The notes under the pieces: generated by a model
Told to the model about the DNA's origin: nothing
What the model saw: the letters and a program-made list of their open reading frames with translations, nothing else
Databases searched by the model: none
Source of the DNA: Alphaproteobacteria bacterium
GTDB taxonomy: Bacteria > Pseudomonadota > Alphaproteobacteria > SMXP01
Direction of reading: 5' to 3'
Assembly: GCA_004356335.1 (NCBI GenBank)
Contig: SMXP01000076.1
Span: 1 to 5,757, forward strand
DNA length: 5,757 nucleotides
Part shown: piece after piece, positions 1-4,297 of the stretch
Position numbering within the stretch: the first letter of the stretch is position 1
Layout of the letters: each line of letters opens with the position of its first letter
Position numbers and translations under genes: made by a program

Positions 1-1
1 G

Positions 2-331
2 CGGGGTCTCGATCGTGTTTTGGTATTCCCCGGCCGTAAGTGGGGTAGACCATTGGGCGGCGCAACCTTGGCGGCGGTACTGGAACGGGCCGGATATGGC
101 GAATTCACCATTCACGGCTTTCGCAGCACTTTCCGCGACTGGGCGGCAGAGTGCACCGATGTCCCGCGTGAGATCGCCGAATTGAGTCTTGCCCATGAGG
201 TCGGCAATGCGGTGGAGCGAGCCTATAGGCGCAGCGACCTGTTCGAAAAACGGCGCGATCTGCTGGACAGGTGGTCGCGGTTTTGCTGTCCGACCAGCGC
301 CGTGGTGGTGGAGATCGGGGGGCGGGGATGA
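2..331 (+). CDS. Tyrosine-type site-specific integrase, C-terminal end (5' end outside window)
   Basis: This is the catalytic end of a tyrosine recombinase of the P4-like integrase type, which inserts and excises genomic islands or prophages by strand exchange at att sites, often in tRNA genes. The frame is open to the left edge, so the protein is truncated by the window and not by a mutation. Numbering from the TTG codon at 20, the catalytic H-x-x-R box is H32-G-F-R35 (113-124), followed by FRDWAAE, which is typical of this family. The second His lies in SLAHEVG (H59, 194-196), and the nucleophile is Tyr69 in VERAYRRSD (224-226). The KRRDLLDRW tail also fits the family. After about residue 88 the sequence (CCPTSAVVVEIGGRG) is not conserved family sequence as far as I know. 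The last codons overlap the next gene by ATGA. The N-terminal and arm-binding domains are not visible, so the attachment site cannot be assigned. Confidence 0.9.
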   Translation, partial: RGLDRVLVFPGRKWGRPLGGATLAAVLERAGYGEFTIHGFRSTFRDWAAECTDVPREIAELSLAHEVGNAVERAYRRSDLFEKRRDLLDRWSRFCCPTSAVVVEIGGRG

Positions 332-687
332 ACGAGAACGAGCGGTGCAAACGGCTAAAACAGAAGCTTGCCTACCATTTCAAAGCCGAGCGCAAAGCCA
401 TGCTCACCGGCACTGCCGAGGATCGTTTATCCGATGCCCACAATATCTTGTGGGCAGATCGGTGGGCGTCGAAGCGGCAACGTGCCTGGAAGCCCGAAGC
501 AGAAGTCGCCCGCCTTGAAAACATCACGCGGGCGCTTAATCGAATTGTCAGTGATTTGAGCGAATTGCCTGAATATCTACGCTTTGTTTTTTCCTTTGAT
601 TCCGCTCGCATCGATGCGGCGCCGAAAGGCATTATGCCCGCGCTAGAGCATTATCCAACTATTCCGGCTCATATCCTGAGTTTGTGA
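328..687 (+). CDS. Small hypothetical protein downstream of integrase, 3' end replaced by an IS630 insertion
   Basis: I do not recognise this 119-residue product. The start is placed at ATG 328 because it overlaps the integrase stop as ATGA and follows a G-rich stretch, so translation is probably coupled to the integrase. The protein is charged and mostly helix-friendly. Lys, Arg and Glu are frequent in residues 1-65, Trp occurs at 42, 46 and 54, and LPEYLRFVFSF lies at 80-90. There is no signal peptide or membrane span. Residues 1-106 come from the host sequence. Residues 107-119 (EHYPTIPAHILSL) and the stop are read from the end of the IS element that begins at 646. Removing the IS and one TA restores a frame that continues 22 more residues to a TGA at 1765-1767, giving 128 residues. 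The gene is therefore altered only at its tail and may still work. A role linked to integration or excision is suggested only by position. Confidence 0.6.
   Translation: MNENERCKRLKQKLAYHFKAERKAMLTGTAEDRLSDAHNILWADRWASKRQRAWKPEAEVARLENITRALNRIVSDLSELPEYLRFVFSFDSARIDAAPKGIMPALEHYPTIPAHILSL
644..645. repeat. TA target-site duplication, left copy
   Basis: This TA abuts the first base of the IS element and pairs with TA at 1697-1698. Within the interrupted gene it is part of codon CTA (Leu106). Duplication of a TA dinucleotide is the known integration mark of IS630 elements. Two bases alone would mean little, but here they sit exactly at the ends of the matching inverted repeats. Confidence 0.85.
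646..656 (+). repeat. Terminal inverted repeat, left end of IS630 element
   Basis: GAGCATTATCC differs at one position from the other end, read on the opposite strand. Weaker similarity continues inward (for example TC, G and TCAT in register to about 674), so the functional transposase-binding repeat is probably longer than the 11 bp listed. Confidence 0.88.
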
Positions 688-1605
688 AATAGTTCATGCA
701 TTCGGCTGGAGTGAAGTCGTCGAGGATCTCACCGACCTTGTTCCACAGCGCCTCCTTTGTTCGGGCGGCAGCCTTGCGCATCAATGCCTTGAACTTGGCG
801 AAGGCTTGCTCGATCGGGTTGAAGTCGGGTGAGTATGGCGGCAGGAACCGCAGCTCGGCCCCTGCCGCCTGGATCGCGATCCGGATCGCCGCGCCCTTGT
901 GGACGCTGAGATTGTCCATCACCACCACGTCGCCGGGCCGAAGTTCCGGGACCAGCACATGCTCGACATAGGCGAGGAAGGCGTCGCCGTTCATTGCGCC
1001 GTCGAGAAGCATCGGCGCGCCGAGACCGCCCAGGCGTAGTCCGGCGACGAAGGTCGTCGTGCGCCAGTGGCCATGCGGGATGCTCGCGAACAGGCGCTCG
1101 CCCCGGCGGCAACGCCCGCGCAGGCGCGCCATCTTGGTGTTCAAGCCGGTTTCATCGATGAAGATCAGGCGCGCCGGATCGAGATCGGGCTGATCGGCGA
1201 ACCACGCCTCCCGCGCCGCCCTCACATCGTCGCGCTCCTGCTCAGCCGCATGGCCCGTCTTTTTTTCACCGTAATCCCGCGCCGGTCGAAGAACCGCCAC
1301 AGCGTCCCGTAACCGGCGCGCACGCCGCGCTCCTCGGCCAGGCGGGCGCGCATCTCGTCCAGCGTGATGTCCACCGTCTCTTCGATCAGGCCAAGAAGGT
1401 AGACCTCATGCGCGTCGAGCTTGGAACGGATCGGATGGCCCTGCTTGCGTGCCGTCCTCTCACCGCTCTCACGCCAGCGCCGCACCCACCGGATCGCCGT
1501 CGATACACCAACCCCGAACCGCGCCGCCGCCTGCCGCACCGATGATCCTGCTTCAGCGGCATCAAGCACACGCCCCCGAAGATCGCTTGAATAGGCTCCG
1601 CTCAT
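659..1605 (-). CDS. IS630-family transposase, full-length product made by -1 frameshift (315 aa)
   Basis: This is the DDE transposase that cuts and rejoins the element at TA targets. The start is ATG 1605-1603, preceded by AAGGGG six bases upstream. The N-terminal part is read in one frame as far as the A7 run at 1266-1260. A -1 shift there continues as KKTGHAAEQ in the second frame to the stop at 661-659. In the joined protein the helix-turn-helix is about residues 21-45 (SVRQAAARFGV, then STAIRWVRRW). The catalytic residues are Asp151 in FIDETGL, Asp231 in VVMDNLSVHKG and Glu266 in SPDFNPIEQAF. The last two are separated by 34 residues, the DD34E spacing of IS630. Length and motif order match complete family members. 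A simple sequencing error or a decayed gene is the alternative to programmed frameshifting, but the shift lies exactly on a slippery run and the rest is intact. Confidence 0.9.
1222..1605 (-). CDS. IS630 orfA: unshifted N-terminal DNA-binding product (127 aa)
   Basis: Without frameshifting, translation from ATG 1605 ends at 1224-1222 and gives a 127-residue protein. It keeps the whole N-terminal region with the helix-turn-helix and the ITLDEMRARLAEERG segment typical of IS630 N-termini. It lacks all three catalytic residues. Residues 116-127 (RRAMRLSRSATM) are out-of-frame readthrough. In other two-frame insertion sequences such a product can bind the terminal repeats and limit transposition; that role is inferred here. 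The second frame (orfB) has an in-frame ATG at 1300, but no convincing ribosome binding site was seen for it. Confidence 0.7.
   Translation of the reverse strand: MSGAYSSDLRGRVLDAAEAGSSVRQAAARFGVGVSTAIRWVRRWRESGERTARKQGHPIRSKLDAHEVYLLGLIEETVDITLDEMRARLAEERGVRAGYGTLWRFFDRRGITVKKRRAMRLSRSATM
1260..1266 (-). promoter_or_regulatory. A7 slippery run for -1 frameshifting in the transposase
   Basis: On the minus strand the sequence is GTG followed by seven A and then GACGGG. In the first frame it reads GTG-AAA-AAA-AGA, and the catalytic frame continues AAG-ACG-GGC. A slip of one base back on the A run joins the two frames exactly at the junction of the N-terminal and catalytic domains. Ribosomal slippage or transcriptional slippage on the homopolymer would both work. 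Confidence 0.75.
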
Positions 1606-1685
1606 CCTCTGCCCCTTGGTTGCTTGAGGAAAGGAATCGCAGATCAACCGCCGTTTGGGAATCCCCTCAATGATTCAGAGTTCAC

Positions 1686-1696
1686 GGATCATGCTC
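1686..1696 (-). repeat. Terminal inverted repeat, right end of IS630 element
   Basis: On the minus strand this reads GAGCATGATCC, the partner of the left end. It lies upstream of the transposase start, so the transposase promoter must be within the roughly 80 bp between this end and the ATG at 1605. Confidence 0.88.
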
Positions 1697-1698
1697 TA
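1697..1698. repeat. TA target-site duplication, right copy
   Basis: This TA directly follows the right inverted repeat and matches TA at 644-645. Joining sequence up to 645 with sequence from 1699 gives the predicted pre-insertion site and keeps the interrupted gene in frame. Confidence 0.85.
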
Positions 1699-1709
1699 AG
1701 ACGAGAATT

Positions 1710-1730
1710 CCGCGGGCGCAGCGCCCGCGG
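1710..1730. repeat. Perfect 10-bp GC palindrome
   Basis: CCGCGGGCGC and its exact reverse complement GCGCCCGCGG flank a single A at 1720. As RNA it would form a very stable hairpin with a small loop. It has no T-run on either side that would make a classic terminator. It begins 12 bp from the IS end, outside the element. It may be a protein-binding site, a dispersed palindromic repeat, or simply a feature of the interrupted gene's tail. Confidence 0.55.
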
Positions 1731-1834
1731 GCCGCCACCGGCCGCCAGAAGCCGGGGCTCAACATGAAACCGAGAGGCGATAAACCGGCCGGCTGGCGCC
1801 GGGTGAGTCGAATCGCAAATTTCGATAAGTCCAA

Positions 1835-1894
1835 AAATATACCAAAATTATCGCACTTACTGGGTAAAGGAGGAATGAGGGCGTTAAATATACC
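1835..1894 (+). repeat. Direct repeat AAATATACC, two copies 51 bp apart
   Basis: AAATATACC occurs at 1835-1843 (followed by AAAA) and at 1886-1894 (followed by GAAA) within the AT-rich part of the region upstream of the transporter gene. The 51-bp offset is close to five helical turns, which would suit two bound copies of a regulator. The repeat is short and its TATACC part also resembles a -10 element, so function is uncertain. Confidence 0.35.
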
Positions 1895-2014
1895 GAAACA
1901 GGACCAAAATGCTACCATTTTAGCCCAATTTCGTTGGATCAGGCGCAATGTTGTTGCAATGAGCGGCCAATTGACCAAAACTTGCGCGCAGAAAGCAAAA
2001 AGAAGGTCAATCCA

Positions 2015-2091
2015 GGCCACGCCGGGCTCGCGTCAGTGGCCCGAAGTTGGGTTTGTTCCATGCCGGTGCAAACCCGTCCAAAACGGGAGAG
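2015..2091 (+). promoter_or_regulatory. Structured leader with competing hairpins over the proX-like ribosome binding site
   Basis: Three stems can be drawn by eye. The first pairs GGCCAC (2015-2020) with GTGGCC (2036-2041). The second pairs GGGTTTG (2049-2055) with CAAACCC (2069-2075). The third pairs CCCGT (2073-2077) with ACGGG (2083-2087) and covers the start of the Shine-Dalgarno stretch GGGAGAG at 2085-2091. CCC at 2073-2075 is shared by the second and third stems, so only one can form. That gives a possible on/off switch for translation. I do not recognise a known riboswitch class, and no ligand can be assigned. Confidence 0.4.
2084..2091 (+). promoter_or_regulatory. Ribosome binding site of the proX-like gene
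   Basis: CGGGAGAG ends four bases before ATG 2096. It supports 2096 over the in-frame ATG at 2060 and other upstream codons. Its first half can pair with CCCGT at 2073-2077. Confidence 0.6.
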
Positions 2092-2095
2092 AGAC

Positions 2096-3031
2096 ATGAA
2101 GAGACAATATTTGCTAGCAGCCGCAGCTACGGCTGCGGTGTCGTTTGCGTCATCGGCGTGGGCGCAAGATTCGGCCGAGCCGATCGTGATCCCGACACAT
2201 AACTGGTCAAGTCAAGTTGTAATGGCCTATGTGATCGGGGGCATTTTTGAAAGCTTGGGTGACAATGTCGAATACGTGCCGGCAGATTCTCAGGCAGTCT
2301 ACGAAGCCATCCGCATCGGCGACGTAACGATTTCGCATGAAGTCTGGCAGTCAACTTTTGGTGCCTCTTTCTACAATGCGATGGCCAAGGGTGGTTTGAT
2401 TGACGCCGGGACACACTCTGCGGCAACGCTTGAAGAAATGGGCGTTCCTCAGTACGTGATCGACGACAACCTCTGCCCGGGTCTGCCAAACTGGGAAGCA
2501 CTGAAAGATTGTGCTGCCGTATTTGCGACCGCCGATTCCGGGGGCAAAGGCCGTTGGCTGGAAGGTCCGCAAAGCTGGCATGGCGATTTGATGCCGCTGC
2601 GGCTTGAGGCACTTGGCCTTGGCGACCAGTACGTTGTGAAGTTTGCCGGCGGCGCCGACGCGATCTGGGCAGAATTGGCGTCGGCCAAGAAAGAACGCCG
2701 CGGCATTATCACCTTCAACTGGACGCCGAACTTTACCGATGCCGAGGGTTTCTCCTTCATCGAATTCCCTCCATATTTTGATGGATGCCGTGTCGCAGAC
2801 GGTGGTGATGGCGCCTGTGGCTCGCCGAAGGGCTGGCTGAAAAAAGCGGCGAACTTCAAGTTCCCGAAAACGCATCCGGCAGCGTATACAGCTTTTACCA
2901 AGTTGTCTTTCTCGTCAGCGGACATCGGCCAAATGGCGGCACTCGTGGACATCGACAAAATGAGCCACCAGGATGCTGCCACGAAATGGCTGGCTGACCA
3001 TGAGGATGTATGGAAGCCGTTCACACAATAG
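2096..3031 (+). CDS. proX: Periplasmic substrate-binding protein of a glycine betaine/quaternary amine ABC importer (ProX/OpuAC type)
   Basis: This is a 311-residue binding protein that captures a quaternary amine or osmolyte in the periplasm and delivers it to the membrane permease. ATG 2096 is chosen because GGGAGAG lies just upstream and a clear signal peptide begins there: MKR, a hydrophobic stretch at 5-20, and AWA|QD cleavage after residue 23. An in-frame ATG at 2060 would add 12 residues ahead of it and is less likely. The OpuAC-type fold is suggested by PTHNWSSQ at 33-40, HEVWQS at 81-86, GPQSWHGD at 157-164 and TFNWTPNF at 206-213. Trp37, Trp84, Trp161 and Trp209 are candidates for the aromatic cage that holds a trimethylammonium group in this family. 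C127/C139 and C231/C241 could form disulfides. Substrate is undecided: glycine betaine, choline and TMAO-type (TmoX) proteins share this fold. A strong terminator follows the gene, and the ATPase and permease genes follow that. Confidence 0.88.
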   Translation: MKRQYLLAAAATAAVSFASSAWAQDSAEPIVIPTHNWSSQVVMAYVIGGIFESLGDNVEYVPADSQAVYEAIRIGDVTISHEVWQSTFGASFYNAMAKGGLIDAGTHSAATLEEMGVPQYVIDDNLCPGLPNWEALKDCAAVFATADSGGKGRWLEGPQSWHGDLMPLRLEALGLGDQYVVKFAGGADAIWAELASAKKERRGIITFNWTPNFTDAEGFSFIEFPPYFDGCRVADGGDGACGSPKGWLKKAANFKFPKTHPAAYTAFTKLSFSSADIGQMAALVDIDKMSHQDAATKWLADHEDVWKPFTQ

Positions 3032-3078
3032 CCCTGCTACAAGGATATCCCTGCGCTTAGGAGGCAGATATATCCAAT

Positions 3079-3122
3079 CTCTCTCCCCACGTTCTCTTAG
3101 GCGTGGGGAGAGAGGATTTTTT
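3079..3122 (+). terminator. Strong intrinsic terminator between the binding-protein and ATPase genes
   Basis: CTCTCTCCCCACG (3079-3091) pairs perfectly over 13 bp with CGTGGGGAGAGAG (3102-3114). The loop is ten bases, and GA plus six T (3117-3122) follows the stem. It lies 47 bp past the proX-like stop and 79 bp before the ATPase start. Transcription that reads through would give a low level of ATPase and permease mRNA relative to binding protein, a ratio commonly seen in ABC importers. A separate promoter for the ATPase gene is the alternative, but none is evident in 3123-3201. Confidence 0.9.
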
Positions 3123-3201
3123 CTTAAGGCGTCGCCAAACGCCTCACTTCACGGCTAAAAGATCGTAGGCGCGAACGCCGCGGGCGTCGCCGCGAGCCAA
3201 C

Positions 3202-4290
3202 ATGTTGACCGGGAAATCCAAAATGCCGTCTCCGAGTGAACCAACCCAACAAGAACCGGTCATCAAGTGCGTTTCTGTTTATAAAATATTTGGCGAAAAC
3301 GCCCATAAAATGCTTCGGGAATCCAAGGGGAATGTCGACGCCAAGAAATTTCAGGATGCCGGCTGCGTGGTCGGGGTCAACGACGCGTCATTTGAAGTGC
3401 ACAAGGGTGAAATGTTGGTGGTGATGGGTTTGTCCGGCTCGGGCAAGTCTACGTTGTTGCGGTGCATATCGCGGCTCACAGAAACGACAGCGGGCAATAT
3501 CTTTATCGACGGCGAAGATCTGTTGGCGATGAACGGCAAGCAACTGATCGAATTGCGCCGAAACAAGATGGGTATGGTATTTCAGAGTTTCGCCCTGTTG
3601 CCGCATAAAACGGTCATCGAAAACATTGCCTTTCCTTTGCAAGTCAAAGGCAACAGCACCGCAGACAGCATGAAACGAGCCCTGGAAATGGTCGAGCTTG
3701 TCGGTCTTGACGGCCGCGAAAATTATTTTCCGCGACAATTGTCCGGCGGGCAGCAGCAACGGGTCGGGATTGCGCGTTCTTTGGCCGTTGAGCCAGACAT
3801 CTGGTTCCTTGACGAGCCGTTTTCTGCGCTTGATCCGCTGATCCGTAAAGAGATGCAGGATGAATTTCTTCGCCTGCAGGGTGTGTTGCACAAGACGATC
3901 TTGTTCGTCACGCATGACTTTGCCGAGGCGCTACGTCTCGCTGATCGTATCGCCATCATGAAAGATGGGGTGATCGAACAACTGGATACGCCGGCCAATA
4001 TCGTCCTGAAGCCGGCAACCGAATATGTCCGAAAGTTCACCGCAGAAGTGCCGCGCGAGAAAGTGCTAAAAATCGAAGCCGTTATGGAACCGTTGGACAG
4101 CACAGAAGAGTTTGGCGATCTGAAAGTTTCGCAGGACGCTATCATTGAAACAGTCGCCGAGGCCGTGCTGGCCGAACAGAAACCCGTCGCGGTGGTGGAT
4201 CGGAATGACAATATCGTCGGATCAATTCATAGCTCGAATATGATTCACATTTTATTCGGCAAGGACGACGCCGCCGAGGTGGGTGGCTGA
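3202..4290 (+). CDS. proV: ATP-binding subunit of the glycine betaine/quaternary amine ABC importer (ProV/OpuAA type)
   Basis: This is the cytoplasmic ATPase that powers the importer, 362 residues from ATG 3202. ATG 3223 (355 residues) is an equally plausible start, since GGGA at 3211 is the better, though weak, ribosome binding match. Visible motifs are Walker A GLSGSGKST (76-84), Q-loop Q128 in VFQSFALLPH, signature LSGGQQQR (180-187), Walker B IWFLDEP (200-206), D-loop SALD (208-211) and H-loop His238 in VTHD. The N-terminal stretch KIFGENAHKMLRE, up to GVNDASFEV (about 28-66), is the extended ProV-type N-terminus rather than that of a generic importer ATPase. The C-terminal part (about 310-353, with PVAVVDRNDNIVGSI) resembles one CBS-like half. 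The E. coli ProV, as I recall it, is about 400 residues with a longer CBS tail, so osmosensing through that tail may differ. The permease gene starts seven bases after the stop. Confidence 0.93.
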   Translation: MLTGKSKMPSPSEPTQQEPVIKCVSVYKIFGENAHKMLRESKGNVDAKKFQDAGCVVGVNDASFEVHKGEMLVVMGLSGSGKSTLLRCISRLTETTAGNIFIDGEDLLAMNGKQLIELRRNKMGMVFQSFALLPHKTVIENIAFPLQVKGNSTADSMKRALEMVELVGLDGRENYFPRQLSGGQQQRVGIARSLAVEPDIWFLDEPFSALDPLIRKEMQDEFLRLQGVLHKTILFVTHDFAEALRLADRIAIMKDGVIEQLDTPANIVLKPATEYVRKFTAEVPREKVLKIEAVMEPLDSTEEFGDLKVSQDAIIETVAEAVLAEQKPVAVVDRNDNIVGSIHSSNMIHILFGKDDAAEVGG

Positions 4291-4297
4291 GATCGAC

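Larger units (their letters stand above)
646..1696 (-). mobile_element. IS630-family insertion sequence, apparently complete (1,051 bp)
   Basis: The ends are set by three agreeing signs. The left end reads GAGCATTATCC from 646, and the right end read on the minus strand from 1696 is GAGCATGATCC, matching at 10 of 11 positions with scattered further matches inward. Both ends are flanked directly by TA (644-645 and 1697-1698), which is the target duplication known for the IS630/Tc1/mariner group. The element contains only the transposase, on the minus strand, whose stop lies 13 bp inside the left end. Both transposase reading frames and the DDE residues are intact, so it may be active or recently inserted. 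It interrupts the small gene that starts at 328, and its right end lies 399 bp upstream of the proX-like start codon. Confidence 0.92.
1699..2095. other. Gene-free region between the IS element and the proX-like gene
   Basis: No convincing gene is visible on either strand. The first part (to about 1800) is very GC-rich, with a palindrome at 1710-1730 and an 8-bp direct repeat GGCCGCCA at 1730-1737 and 1740-1747. If the IS is removed, 1699-1767 would read as the former tail of the interrupted small gene. From about 1805 to 1930 it turns AT-rich, with AAATATACC repeated at 1835 and 1886 and a small AAAATG/CATTTT hairpin at 1906-1921. The last 80 bases form a structured leader before ATG 2096. 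A promoter for the transporter must lie here unless it is driven from further away. TTGACC at 1971 resembles a -35 box, but no good -10 follows, so no promoter is called. Confidence 0.6.

Noticed and set aside
1..331. tRNA gene or attachment site beside the integrase
   Set aside because: No tRNA-like cloverleaf or repeated core was seen. For P4-like integrases the att site usually lies beyond the N-terminal end, outside this window.
1682..2020. Open frame on the minus strand, 112 codons, hydrophobic in places
   Set aside because: It starts inside the IS inverted repeat, spans the palindrome and the AT-rich island, and shows no ribosome binding site or family pattern. Its hydrophobic look comes from AT-rich sequence.
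2015..2091. Known riboswitch class (glycine, SAM-II, SAM/SAH or guanidine-II) in the leader
   Set aside because: The conserved motifs I know for these classes are not visible, for example no paired ACGR loops and no glycine aptamer core. Only an unclassified structured leader is proposed.
1934..2095. Upstream extension of the binding-protein frame, including ATG 2060
   Set aside because: It would bury the signal peptide behind non-secretory sequence, and the extension is not protein-like. ATG 2096 has the better ribosome binding site.
1764..2099. Plus-strand open frame of 111 codons from ATG 1764
   Set aside because: No ribosome binding site at 1764, no recognisable protein, and it crosses two regions of very different composition. 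Only the shorter 1875 start was kept, as a low-interest finding.
3059..3064. Perfect AGGAGG after the binding-protein gene
   Set aside because: No start codon follows at a useful distance, and the terminator hairpin begins 15 bases later. Treated as chance.
3388..3915. Long minus-strand open frame opposite the ATPase gene
   Set aside because: It is the complement of a clearly conserved ATPase with all its motifs and has no recognisable features of its own.
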